This document shows, piece by piece, positions 40,045 to 48,917 of a stretch of DNA of 64,000 nucleotides; positions within the stretch are counted from its first letter, which is position 1, and the number at the start of each line of letters is the position of its first letter. The notes below the pieces were generated by a model that was not told the origin of the DNA, made no database searches, and saw only the letters and a program-made list of their open reading frames with translations. The DNA is from PNON01 sp964387025 (GTDB lineage Bacteria > Chloroflexota > Anaerolineae > Anaerolineales > Anaerolineaceae), in assembly GCA_964387025.1 (NCBI GenBank), contig CAYLUZ010000002.1, positions 310,001-374,000 on the forward strand, in the 5' to 3' direction. Made by a program: the position numbers and the translations under genes.

Positions 40045-41637
40045 ATGTCTCTCAGTGCCTCCCCATTCCCACTCGGTAAAAAAGTAGCTGCATATTTACG
40101 TGATTCCGGCGGGGATGATCAGGATCTCTCCGTCGAGCAGCAGGAAGCGGTTGTAACCAAATACTGCCAGGATAACCATCTGCAGCTTACCCGGGTATTC
40201 AAAGATATCGCTCAATCCGCCTCCTCAACTGTTGGACGCGATAAATTCATGGAGATGGTTCGCTACTTTCATCAGAAAACACCCCAACCTGAAGAAGTGG
40301 GTATTCTCATTTGGAAGTTTTCTCGATTCGCCCGCGATATGGATGATGCCGCATTCTACAAAGCAGATCTTCGCCGGCTCGGTTTCGATATCTTCTCCCT
40401 CAACGATTCCATCCCCGATGGCATAAATGGCCGGCTTTTTGAAAATCTCATAGACTGGATGAATGCCCGATTCCTGGAGGATCTCTCTATTGATGTGAAA
40501 CGTGGATTGCATCATCTGGTCGAGAATTACGGCGCCTTGGGTGGCACTCCTCCCCGTGGTTTCAAACGTGAGATCATCGAGATTGGTAAACGCCGTGATG
40601 GAAAACCGCATAAAGTATCCCGCTGGGTTCCCGATTCCGAAGCTTGGGACTCGGCCAAAAAAGCCTGGCTAATGCGGGCGTCTGGCAGCTCCTACCGGGA
40701 GATCCACGAAACCACTCACCTCTATAAAAACGCCGGATGTTATACCACCTTCTATTCCAACCGAATCTACTTGGGCGAATTGAAATTTGGCGAAAAGGTG
40801 ATCCAGAATTATGTGCCGGCAATGATCGATCAACATACCTGGGATTTGGTCCAGTATCAAAATAAGCAAAATAAACAGATCCGGGACTCTTCCAATACAA
40901 ACCCGGGTCATTCAGCCAGGGTAAATTCAGATTACTTTCTGAGTGGGGTCGCCTTCTGTGCAGATTGTGGGTCCCCGCTTAATGCTCATTTGATCGCCTT
41001 TTCCAATGGATACCGGAAAGAATATTATCGCTGTTCTGGAGCGAATAACTCAAAGAATGGCCACATGAAAGATATCCCGAAGGAAGTTCTGGAAAATCAG
41101 GTCTTACAGATAATCAAGTCGCGGATCGTAAACGAAAGATCACTCCAGGTCCTGACGGCCGAGTATGATCGCGAAATAGCCAGTCTCCGGAAGAATTACC
41201 TGGCTGATCGGAAGAAGTACCGTGCATTACAGACCATAAGTTCAAAAGAGATCCAAAATATAACCAAGGCCATCAAACTCGGAGGATATTCCCCTACCCT
41301 GACAAATGAGCTCCGAATCCTGGAAGAAAAGAAATCCGAGTATCAGCAAGCCCTGGATAAACTTGAACAAGAAAGTAAGGTTGAATTCAGAAAACCATCA
41401 GGTGAAGAGGTCAAAGCCTTGAGTCAGCGGTTGATTAAAACAATAAACCGCGCCAATTCCCAGGAGATCCAGGGATTATTGCGCGGCTTTATTCGTCGGT
41501 TAAATGTCGCTCGGGATGGAAAAGAAATCCAAATTAGTATAGGATTCGTGAATCCCGTGCTCGTTTTTATGTCTGAGGAAGAGTGCCCCCAAGGAGACTC
41601 GAACTCCTGTTATAGCCTTGAAAGGGCTGTGTCCTAA
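40045..41637 (+). CDS. Large serine recombinase (integrase), element 2
   Basis: This 530-residue protein has the catalytic YLRDS motif (Ser near residue 20), WKFSRFARD, the recombinase domain (YGALGGTPPRGF, SSYREIHETTHLY), a zinc ribbon, and a C-terminal coiled coil rich in E/K/L. The ribbon has CADC and YRCSGANNSKNGHM, so the fourth ligand is not Cys; the His may serve. The last part (VFMSEEECPQG, then DSNSCYSLERAVS) runs through the attachment core into the tRNA-Glu gene on the other strand. The C-terminus must therefore differ between integrated and excised states. Confidence 0.93.
   Translation: MSLSASPFPLGKKVAAYLRDSGGDDQDLSVEQQEAVVTKYCQDNHLQLTRVFKDIAQSASSTVGRDKFMEMVRYFHQKTPQPEEVGILIWKFSRFARDMDDAAFYKADLRRLGFDIFSLNDSIPDGINGRLFENLIDWMNARFLEDLSIDVKRGLHHLVENYGALGGTPPRGFKREIIEIGKRRDGKPHKVSRWVPDSEAWDSAKKAWLMRASGSSYREIHETTHLYKNAGCYTTFYSNRIYLGELKFGEKVIQNYVPAMIDQHTWDLVQYQNKQNKQIRDSSNTNPGHSARVNSDYFLSGVAFCADCGSPLNAHLIAFSNGYRKEYYRCSGANNSKNGHMKDIPKEVLENQVLQIIKSRIVNERSLQVLTAEYDREIASLRKNYLADRKKYRALQTISSKEIQNITKAIKLGGYSPTLTNELRILEEKKSEYQQALDKLEQESKVEFRKPSGEEVKALSQRLIKTINRANSQEIQGLLRGFIRRLNVARDGKEIQISIGFVNPVLVFMSEEECPQGDSNSCYSLERAVS
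41557..41594. other. Right attachment junction (attR) of element 2
   Basis: The 38 bp from GTGCTCGTTTTTATGTCTGA to the core GTGCCCCCAAGG (41583-41594) are identical to 6668-6705 and 9019-9056. To the right of the core the sequence is the body of tRNA-Glu; in the two internal copies it is the CGTATCC/CGTTTCC arm. This marks the junction of element arm and chromosome. Confidence 0.7.
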
Positions 41638-41655
41638 CCGCTAGACCATGGGGGC
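41584..41655 (-). tRNA. tRNA-Glu (anticodon UUC)
   Basis: Read on the minus strand, GCCCCCA pairs with TGGGGGC as the acceptor stem. The D-arm is GTCT-AGCGGTTA-GGAC, the anticodon loop CTTTCAA gives UUC, and the T-arm is AGGAG-TTCGAGT-CTCCT. The discriminator base is A and CCA is not encoded. The 27-43 pair is C-A, the only weak point. The 3' end is the integration site of the tandem elements. Confidence 0.92.
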
Positions 41656-41665
41656 AACGGACAGG

Positions 41666-41694
41666 ATTTTATCACAGGCAGGTAGACCGGTCAA
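41666..41694 (-). promoter_or_regulatory. Promoter of tRNA-Glu
   Basis: On the minus strand TTGACC (41694-41689) and TAAAAT (41671-41666) are 17 bp apart. The tRNA 5' end follows 10 bases later. A typical strong sigma-70-like promoter. Confidence 0.65.
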
Positions 41695-41720
41695 GTATTT
41701 GAAACTATGAAATTCCATCA

Positions 41721-42407
41721 TCATTCAACCACTTCCTCAATGCAAACCGGGTTATCATACGCTGGATTGTTCACAATGGTGGAGACCGGATAATATGTCA
41801 TGGCTTCCGCCGGAAAAGGTTGAAGCAATTTCAATGCCTCCGTCTGACTGGTTGATGCGTCCAACCATTGCCATCTCTTATCACCATCCAAAATGACCGG
41901 CATTCGGTCGTGAAATGGTTCGATCAAAGCATTGGATGATGTTGTAATTATTGTTGTGGTTCGAACCAATTCACCGTCTGGTGATCGCCATTCCTCCCAT
42001 AATCCGGCAAAAACAAAAGGTTTATGGTCTTTCATGTGAATAAAAACCGGTATTTTACTCTTCCCTTTCGGGTTTGCCAGCGTACTCACCGGTTTCCATT
42101 CAAAAAATCCGCTGGCCAGGATTAAATTTCGACGTAATTTGAGGGCATTCCTAAATGATGGTTTTTCAGCCAATGATTCAGCACGGGCATTGATCATTCG
42201 CGACCCGATGGAACTATCCTTTGCCCAGGATGGGATTAAGCCCCACCGGAACATTTCCACTTTATGTTCTTTTGGATTCCGAACGATCGCCAAAGGCTGG
42301 GTCGGGGCAATATTGTAACGAGGCAGGTAGCTTTCCGGGATTCCTCCAAGGTCAAATTCATCTTCAAAATCACCCGGTTCAAGAATTAGAATGAATCGTC
42401 CGCACAT
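41721..42407 (-). CDS. SRAP / YedK-type abasic-site DNA crosslinking protein
   Basis: I chose the ATG at 42407 (GGAG upstream) because SRAP proteins need Cys2 exposed after Met removal: MCGRF. The 228-residue protein has RYNIAPTQ, RWGLIPSWAKD, MINARAES (Glu), CGGFFEW-like ASGFFEWK, and PFHDRMPVIL (His). SRAP proteins bind abasic sites in single-stranded DNA through Cys2, protecting them during the SOS response. It is the first chromosomal gene beyond the integrated elements, on the minus strand. Confidence 0.9.
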   Translation of the reverse strand: MCGRFILILEPGDFEDEFDLGGIPESYLPRYNIAPTQPLAIVRNPKEHKVEMFRWGLIPSWAKDSSIGSRMINARAESLAEKPSFRNALKLRRNLILASGFFEWKPVSTLANPKGKSKIPVFIHMKDHKPFVFAGLWEEWRSPDGELVRTTTIITTSSNALIEPFHDRMPVILDGDKRWQWLDASTSQTEALKLLQPFPAEAMTYYPVSTIVNNPAYDNPVCIEEVVE

Positions 42408-42483
42408 ATTTTCTCCATTCATATTTTAGCATCAAGACATTATCAATCCAAGTCCAAAGGGGAAGCTGCATAAATCTGTTTAC

Positions 42484-42512
42484 TTGACACTTCCCCCCCT
42501 CCAAATGATAAT
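42484..42512 (+). promoter_or_regulatory. Sigma-70-type promoter of the formiminotransferase operon
   Basis: TTGACA (42484-42489) and GATAAT (42507-42512) with a 17-bp spacer lie upstream of the ATG at 42543. This is the best-matching promoter in the window. Confidence 0.75.
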
Positions 42513-42542
42513 TACCTTATCTTATCCGATCTTGAGGTGACA

Positions 42543-44081
42543 ATGGCCAATCCCCTGGTGGAATGCATTCCCAATTTTTCTGAAGCTCGCCGACCTGAAA
42601 TCGTACAGGAGATCATAAATTCCATTGAAAATGTGCCTGGAGTACATGTTCTGGATCACCACTCAGACCTGGATCACAACCGTACTGTGGTTACATTTGT
42701 TGGCACTCCTCAAGCTGCAGAAGAAGCTGCATTTCAATCCATAGCTAAAGCAGCAAAACTGATCGATCTTGATCAACATACCGGCGAGCATCCCCGTATT
42801 GGTGCAACAGATGTGGTTCCTTTCGTTCCAATAAAAGATATCACCATGGTGGAATGTGTGGAAATTGCAAAACGCCTCGGTCAGCGAGTAGCAGATCAGC
42901 TGGGAATACCCGTTTATCTATACGAAGAAGCAGCTGCACTACCGGACCGTCATAACCTTGAAAACATTCGCCACGGTCAGTATGAAGGATTGAAAACTGA
43001 AATAATCACAGATCCAGGTAGAAAGCCTGATTTTGGTCCTTCCAAACTGGGTTCAGCGGGTGCCACAGTGATCGGTGCGCGGTCACCCTTGATCGCTTAT
43101 AACGTCTATTTAACCACCGATGACATTAGTATCGCCCAGAAAATTGCCAGGAGCATGCGAAATTCATCAGGAGGCTTCCGATATATCAAGGCGCTTGGAT
43201 TGTTGGTGGATGGCAGGGCTCAGGTTTCGATGAACATGACCAATTTCCACCAAACACCTATCTTCAGGGTTGTTGAAAGTGTTCGGCGTGAAGCACAGAG
43301 GTATGGAGTCACTATTCACCATAGCGAGTTGGTTGGGCTGACTCCACAGGAATCACTCATCGATTCGGCTGTCTGGTATCTGCAATTGGATGGATTCAAA
43401 GGGGAACAGATCCTTGAGACCAGGTTATACACAGCCATGCAAGAACAGAGTTTGGAAGAAATCAAAACGGACTTTGTAGATGAATTAGCATCAGCGACAC
43501 CAACACCTGGCGGCGGGTCAGCATCCGCTTATAGTGGAGCCATGGCGGCTGCCCTGGTTTGTATGGTTGCGCGCCTGACGATCGGGAAAAAGAAATATGC
43601 AGATATCGAATCCAAAATGTGGGAAATCGTCAATCAGGCAAATGTCCTTCTAGAGGATTTAAAAAGTGCAGTTAAAGATGACGCCAGATCATTTGATGAA
43701 CTGCTAGTTGCAATGCGACTGCCGAAAGATTCGGAGGAAAACATTCAAAAACGGGATGCGGAGGTATTAAAAGCCACGTTGAATGCGGCAAGGATCCCAT
43801 TGAGCGTTTGTGAAAAATCACTTGATGTGATGCGATTGGCAATTGATGCTGCCAGTAACGGGAACATAAACGCACTCTCAGATGCAGGATCAGCATTTTC
43901 ACTTGCTCGGGCAGCGTTCAATGGTGCCAGTATGAATGTTCAGATCAACCTAAAAACTGTCGAACAAACCGATCAAAAACAACCACTTCTGAATAAGTTG
44001 GTTGGTTTGAAAGCTACTCTTTCAGGGTTGGAAGATCAGATCAAACAGGTGATGGAACAACGGGGAGGAATCATCATCTAA
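42543..44081 (+). CDS. Fused glutamate formimidoyltransferase / formimidoyltetrahydrofolate cyclodeaminase
   Basis: From the ATG at 42543 (GAGGTGAC upstream) this is 512 residues. Residues 1-300 are the formiminotransferase (VECIPNFSEARRPEIV, LDHHSDLDHNRTVVTFVG, EHPRIGATDVVPFVP, SGGFRYIKALGLLVDG). From about 310 comes the helical cyclodeaminase (SATPTPGGGSASAYSGAMAAALVCMVA). The enzyme moves the formimino group from formiminoglutamate to tetrahydrofolate and releases ammonia, linking histidine or purine breakdown to one-carbon metabolism. It heads an operon; the next gene overlaps by one base. Confidence 0.93.
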   Translation: MANPLVECIPNFSEARRPEIVQEIINSIENVPGVHVLDHHSDLDHNRTVVTFVGTPQAAEEAAFQSIAKAAKLIDLDQHTGEHPRIGATDVVPFVPIKDITMVECVEIAKRLGQRVADQLGIPVYLYEEAAALPDRHNLENIRHGQYEGLKTEIITDPGRKPDFGPSKLGSAGATVIGARSPLIAYNVYLTTDDISIAQKIARSMRNSSGGFRYIKALGLLVDGRAQVSMNMTNFHQTPIFRVVESVRREAQRYGVTIHHSELVGLTPQESLIDSAVWYLQLDGFKGEQILETRLYTAMQEQSLEEIKTDFVDELASATPTPGGGSASAYSGAMAAALVCMVARLTIGKKKYADIESKMWEIVNQANVLLEDLKSAVKDDARSFDELLVAMRLPKDSEENIQKRDAEVLKATLNAARIPLSVCEKSLDVMRLAIDAASNGNINALSDAGSAFSLARAAFNGASMNVQINLKTVEQTDQKQPLLNKLVGLKATLSGLEDQIKQVMEQRGGIII

Positions 44082-45100
44082 TGCTGTCTTTCTATCAAAG
44101 ATCCAGAACAAACATAACCTGGTTGTTCTTATTCGCAATCTCATTTTCTGCCTGCTCACACAGGGTCACTTCAGCACTGCTCCCACAAAACAACACCTTG
44201 GTAGCAGCTAGTGGGATACAAGGCAATTTGACGACTCCGGAGAGTACTGAAACCATTCAGGCTACAAATCCAACTGTTTTTCTACCGACGATAATTCCGA
44301 CCATTCAAAATACTCCCTACCCCTGTGGTAATGAAATTTGTATCCTACCCGGTCACTTTATATTCGAGATACCCATTGGGATAGGTTTTAACCAACAGGT
44401 CGAACCATCGTACGCTTATGGGAGTACCCAGAATGGAAAAAGAGAACCGCATCATGGCGTGGAATTTATCAATGCAGCAGGCACACCTGTTCTCGCAGCC
44501 GGGGATGGAATAGTTGCTTTCGCCGGAAATGATTCAAATCAGCAATTTGGCTGGGGCGTGAATTTTTATGGCAATCTGGTTGTCATCAAACATGTTGTTC
44601 AAGGATACGATGTCCCCATATATACTTTATATGGTCATTTATCCAAAGTATTGGTGAGTACTGGAGATAATGTCACCATGGGCGAAATTATTGGAGAAGT
44701 TGGACTTAGCGGTAAAGCCCTGGGTGCACATCTGCATTTCGAAGTACGTGAAGAGATCAATGATTACGCCCACACCCGCAACCCTGAATTATGGCTAAAT
44801 ATTAATCGTGGAAATGGCGCCATGGTTGGCCAGATTTTTAATGAAGAAAATGAAGTGCGGCGGTATCCGGACCTACTGTTGGTCTCTCTGGTTAATCCCG
44901 GATCGCCCAATAAACACCCGGTTCCATACGCAGATGCCTCTCTAAATCCTGATAATGATTACCAGGAAGTCTTTATGGTTGGAAATCTACCTCCCGGTAA
45001 CTATGAGCTGATATTCTCACCAAACGGAAAGCAGCAATCCGTACAATTCGAGATATTTCCCGGCAAAATCACTAGAATCACTTATCGCACTAAATACTAA
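44081..45100 (+). CDS. M23-type peptidase lipoprotein
   Basis: This 339-residue protein has an N-terminal signal peptide and lipobox (FSACS, Cys at about 25), a Thr/Pro linker, and an M23 (LytM) domain: HHGVEFINAAGTPVLAAGDG, LYGHLSKV, GLSGKALGAHLHFEV. The zinc ligands His and HLH are present; the usual Asp of HxxxD is Glu here (HGVEF). A C-terminal beta domain of about 80 residues follows. It probably cuts peptidoglycan outside the cell. TAATG overlap with the preceding gene. Confidence 0.85.
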   Translation: MLSFYQRSRTNITWLFLFAISFSACSHRVTSALLPQNNTLVAASGIQGNLTTPESTETIQATNPTVFLPTIIPTIQNTPYPCGNEICILPGHFIFEIPIGIGFNQQVEPSYAYGSTQNGKREPHHGVEFINAAGTPVLAAGDGIVAFAGNDSNQQFGWGVNFYGNLVVIKHVVQGYDVPIYTLYGHLSKVLVSTGDNVTMGEIIGEVGLSGKALGAHLHFEVREEINDYAHTRNPELWLNINRGNGAMVGQIFNEENEVRRYPDLLLVSLVNPGSPNKHPVPYADASLNPDNDYQEVFMVGNLPPGNYELIFSPNGKQQSVQFEIFPGKITRITYRTKY

Positions 45101-45110
45101 AGGAGAGAAG

Positions 45111-45665
45111 ATGGGATTAAAACCAGACCACTGGATTCGGAAGATGTCGTTGGAACAACAAATGATCGTTCCATTCGCTGAGGGTGAACGCAGACCTGGA
45201 GTGATCTCTTATGGTGTATCTTCTTATGGTTATGATATACGGGTAACAGATGAATATAAGATCTTCACCAATGTCTATTCCGCTACTGTTGATCCAAAAG
45301 ATTTCGATGTCCGATCAATGGTTGATTTTAAGGGGGACGTTTGTATCATTCCCCCCAATTCATTTGCGCTCGCGCGGACGGTGGAATATTTCAAGATTCC
45401 AAGGGGAGTACTTACTATTTGCCTGGGTAAAAGCACCTATGCCCGCTGTGGAATCATTGTAAATGTGACTCCCTTTGAACCAGAATGGGAAGGATATGTA
45501 ACGCTGGAAATCTCAAATACAACACCCCTTCCGGCTAAGATCTACTCCAATGAAGGGATTGCACAAGTATTATTCCTGGAAGGTGATGAGGTCTGTGAGA
45601 TCTCATATGCAGATAAAAAAGGGAAGTACCAAAGCCAGCAATCCATAGTATTACCTAAATTATAG
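45111..45665 (+). CDS. dcd: dCTP deaminase
   Basis: This 184-residue protein has VSSYGYDIRV at the N-terminus, FALARTVEYFKIP, CLGKSTYARCGIIVNVTPFEPEWEGYVTLEISNT and the ending KYQSQQ, all typical of dCTP deaminase. It converts dCTP to dUTP for dTMP synthesis. GGAGAGAAG precedes the ATG. The length is normal for the family. Confidence 0.95.
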   Translation: MGLKPDHWIRKMSLEQQMIVPFAEGERRPGVISYGVSSYGYDIRVTDEYKIFTNVYSATVDPKDFDVRSMVDFKGDVCIIPPNSFALARTVEYFKIPRGVLTICLGKSTYARCGIIVNVTPFEPEWEGYVTLEISNTTPLPAKIYSNEGIAQVLFLEGDEVCEISYADKKGKYQSQQSIVLPKL

Positions 45666-45703
45666 AAATTATCAATCACCCTAAAGAATTTTAACAATTA
45701 AAA

Positions 45704-46519
45704 ATGAAGTTGATCAGTTTTTTTCTTGAATTCAGGAACCGGATGGATTACCCTCTTCGCCAACTATTTCGTTGGAGAAGAGGTCCAATCCGTGTGGAAA
45801 GAAGTCATGACTTCGATAATTATGCATTTCTGGAAGAACCTGAACGGACGCGAGCCCGGCAGTATGAACAACGGTATCTGATTGATTATCACCTGGAAAA
45901 ATTAAAACAAGAAGGTGCTGCCGGGAATTATTACGAAAATATTTTTTATATCCACATGCTGGAAGAAACATTCGCATTATTAAAAAAGGATTGGCCTGAC
46001 CGCATCATTTGTGCCGATATTGGAACATCACATTGGTTCTATGTCCAAGCTTTGTGGTCATTTTATACCTGGTACCAAAATAACAAGCCACGTAATATAT
46101 CTTTAGAAGGCTATGAAGTGGATGCTTTCAGGATCTATTCTGATTTTCACTCCCGGTTTGATCACGCCCTTACCCACATTAACAGGACACCAAATATTCA
46201 ACTCATTCCAAAAGATTTCAATCCTATCTCATCACATTTCGATGTAATCACATTATTCTTTCCATTTGTATTCGAAAAAGATACATTGGATTGGGGATTA
46301 CCTTCCCGGTTACACCATCCTGAACAGTTATTGCAAAATGCATGGGATAGTTTAAAACCCGGAGGAGTTTTGATGATCGTCAATCAGGGAAAAGAAGAAC
46401 ATGATGCCCAATTAATGATCTGCGAAAAACTAGGTCTATCGCCAATAGTAAAGCTGCATATCGACCCATTGCTGTATAAATATGATTATGACCGCTATAT
46501 CCTGGGTATTATAAAATGA
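45704..46519 (+). CDS. SAM-dependent methyltransferase-like protein
   Basis: This 271-residue protein has a Rossmann-like core: CADIGTSHWFYVQAL (motif I-like but without a GxGxG), EGYEVDAF (acidic end of strand 2), FDVITLFFPF (motif IV-like), and LKPGGVLMIVNQG (motif VI). The motif I loop is atypical, so SAM binding is not certain. No strong ribosome-binding site precedes the ATG. Its stop overlaps the next start (ATGA). Confidence 0.6.
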   Translation: MKLISFFLEFRNRMDYPLRQLFRWRRGPIRVERSHDFDNYAFLEEPERTRARQYEQRYLIDYHLEKLKQEGAAGNYYENIFYIHMLEETFALLKKDWPDRIICADIGTSHWFYVQALWSFYTWYQNNKPRNISLEGYEVDAFRIYSDFHSRFDHALTHINRTPNIQLIPKDFNPISSHFDVITLFFPFVFEKDTLDWGLPSRLHHPEQLLQNAWDSLKPGGVLMIVNQGKEEHDAQLMICEKLGLSPIVKLHIDPLLYKYDYDRYILGIIK

Positions 46520-47688
46520 AAGGAAATCTGTCTGATATTTCCAATCGATTAGTAATAATCCTTCGGGATATTCTCTCACTGGCGAAATCCCGACCTGCAG
46601 GAAGTGAATTAGAAGGGAAAATAAAGGAATATATATCCATTAGTTTATCAAACTCTGGTTATGAAATTCAAAAAGAGTCATTCAGTTTCCCAATAATTCC
46701 TCGGTTGTATAATGCACAATTAATAGAATCTGTCTTGATCATCGTTGCGTTTATTTTAATTCGATCAACCCCCCTTTTGGGTTTCCTTTTGCCAGTAATC
46801 TTCTCGATCCTTCCCGTATTTATGCTCGAGTGTATTAAACTTTTTCCACGAAAGTTTACGACTGAGAATATAATTGCAACGCCAAGAAATATCCCACTAA
46901 GTGATGCAAAGATGCTGGTAGTAGCACATATGGATACTGCTCAAACTATTCCATTTTTATCGGGAATCAAGGGAAAAATAATAAGTTATTGTCAGCGAAC
47001 ATTGTTCATCATTACATTTATTATTGCATTGCAAAGTCTTGCAGTTATAGCAAAAATAATAATGACTCCGGCGATTCTTGCAGGCTTGAATATATTTTCC
47101 ATTACAATCGCATCGATAACGACCTTGTATCAACTATGGATCACATACTTTTGGCACCAGGAGTATTCACCTGGTGCAAATGATAACGCATCTGGAGTGG
47201 CGGTTGGGTTGCTCATCGCGGAGACATTATCAAAACAAAAGAAGATCAATAATTTCCCGATCGCATTTCTATTCACCAGTGCTGAAGAACAAGGATTATG
47301 TGGTGCAGAAGCTTTTGTAAAAAAACATACTGATTGGACAGATAAACCCGCGGTTCTAAATTTGGATTCGGTTGCCGGTGGGAACAAGTTGGGTTTAGTT
47401 ATCCGTTATGGTAGATTAGTGCCAGATTACACCTCCAAATCATTGAATCACATTATCAAAGATATCGATCGCACACTTGTAAAGATTTCTCATTTTCATC
47501 GCTGCGGTGATTATCTTCCTTTTTATCGAAGTGGCTTCCAGGTAACCAGCCTGGAAGCTGTTTGGAATGGAGATACTCCTCCTGAATACCATACTTCTAA
47601 AGATACTCCAGAGAATTTGAATTTTGAGATATTTTCGCAGGCTTATCAAGTCACCTCTAAGACCATCGAACATTTAATTAATTCATGA
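46516..47688 (+). CDS. M28-type zinc peptidase with membrane segments
   Basis: This 390-residue protein has M28 features: VVAHMDTAQ (His), GANDNASGVAV (Asp), TSAEEQGLCGAEAF (Glu pair), NLDSVAGG (Asp) and EYHTSKDTPENL (His). Two or more hydrophobic segments (about 75-110 and 155-205) suggest membrane anchoring between the N-terminal part and the catalytic core. It is probably an aminopeptidase; the substrate is unknown. ATGA overlaps on both sides couple it to its neighbours. Confidence 0.85.
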   Translation: MKGNLSDISNRLVIILRDILSLAKSRPAGSELEGKIKEYISISLSNSGYEIQKESFSFPIIPRLYNAQLIESVLIIVAFILIRSTPLLGFLLPVIFSILPVFMLECIKLFPRKFTTENIIATPRNIPLSDAKMLVVAHMDTAQTIPFLSGIKGKIISYCQRTLFIITFIIALQSLAVIAKIIMTPAILAGLNIFSITIASITTLYQLWITYFWHQEYSPGANDNASGVAVGLLIAETLSKQKKINNFPIAFLFTSAEEQGLCGAEAFVKKHTDWTDKPAVLNLDSVAGGNKLGLVIRYGRLVPDYTSKSLNHIIKDIDRTLVKISHFHRCGDYLPFYRSGFQVTSLEAVWNGDTPPEYHTSKDTPENLNFEIFSQAYQVTSKTIEHLINS

Positions 47689-48917
47689 ATAATCCATCGC
47701 TTTTGGATTTAAGTCAACAACAAGCTCGAAGGCTACAAATTCATAGTCTTGGACTCGGTGCCCCGTTGGCTGAAACAGTAACGAAAGTCAATTTACTGGA
47801 AGAAATTATTAGAATGGGTGTCCTGCAAATCGACACGATCAATATCGTAGCACGCAGCCAGTATATTGTCCTTTGGAGCCGATTGGGCAGTTATCCCCTA
47901 AATTGGTTGGATGAATTGTTAGCCGAAAAACACTTATTTGAATATTGGGCACATGCAGCCTGCTATATTCCAATGAAGGATTATCCGCTTTATCGATGGA
48001 AAGTTACTTCTAATCGAAAAAAGGCAGAAGGCTCAGATACTTGGTTAGGCCAAAATACCAATTTCTCAAAAGAGATATTGGAGGGAATTCGTAAGAATGG
48101 TCCGGTAAAATCATCCAACTTCAAGCGCAAGGATGGAATAAAAGGAAGCTGGTGGAATTGGAAGGATGAAAAGATAGCTCTTGAACATCTACTTCTCGTT
48201 GGCGAATTGATGGTTGCGAAAAGAGATCAATTTCAACGGGTATACGATCTCACGGAAAGGGTTCACCCAAACTGGTTAGCGGAAGCACATAGTGAAGCTG
48301 ATGCAAAAAAAATATTAACCGCAAGGACGATTAAATCCATGGGGATTGCGCTACCTCAATGGATCCCGGATTATTATCGATTACCTAAATCAAAACAAGA
48401 ATCTGTACTGGGTTCATTGGTAGAGTCAGGTGAGATCCTGCCTGTAAATATAGAAGGATTTGAATCTGCCGGATTCATTCACAAGGATAATCTGAAACTT
48501 TACGAATCCATTGTTTCCGGATCAGCCAATCCAAACCGGACAGTAATCTTGTCACCTTTTGACCCTATATTGTGGGACAGGGCAAGATTAAAAACTTTAT
48601 TCGGGTTTGATTTTCGGTTGGAATGTTATTTGCCTGCCTCAAAAAGAAAATTTGGATATTGGCTTCTCCCAATCCTTCATAATGATTCAATCGTTGGGAA
48701 AATGGATGTTAAGGCTGATCGAATAAACAAAGTTCTTGAAATTAAATCAATCTTTCTGGAAGACGGTGTTAAGGTAACTGATGACCTACTTGATGGGTTA
48801 TCGGGAACCATTCATAATTTCGCGAACTGGCACAATACTCCAGGAATAAATTTGCAGAATTCGAATCATCCAATGTTATTATCAGCTCTTAAATTGAAAC
48901 TAGAAGATTATGATTGA
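47685..48917 (+). CDS. YcaQ-like (AlkX/HTH_42) DNA glycosylase
   Basis: This 410-residue protein has the family signs: LLEEIIRMGVLQIDTINIVAR (QID catalytic motif), SRLGSYPLNWLDELLAEKHLFEYWAHAACYIPM, a middle winged-helix part and the C-terminal LSPFDPILWDRARL...FGFDFRLECYLPASKRKFGYW. YcaQ and relatives unhook DNA interstrand crosslinks. It is coupled to the M28 gene by an ATGA overlap and to the ferredoxin gene by an 8-bp overlap. Confidence 0.88.
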   Translation: MNNPSLLDLSQQQARRLQIHSLGLGAPLAETVTKVNLLEEIIRMGVLQIDTINIVARSQYIVLWSRLGSYPLNWLDELLAEKHLFEYWAHAACYIPMKDYPLYRWKVTSNRKKAEGSDTWLGQNTNFSKEILEGIRKNGPVKSSNFKRKDGIKGSWWNWKDEKIALEHLLLVGELMVAKRDQFQRVYDLTERVHPNWLAEAHSEADAKKILTARTIKSMGIALPQWIPDYYRLPKSKQESVLGSLVESGEILPVNIEGFESAGFIHKDNLKLYESIVSGSANPNRTVILSPFDPILWDRARLKTLFGFDFRLECYLPASKRKFGYWLLPILHNDSIVGKMDVKADRINKVLEIKSIFLEDGVKVTDDLLDGLSGTIHNFANWHNTPGINLQNSNHPMLLSALKLKLEDYD

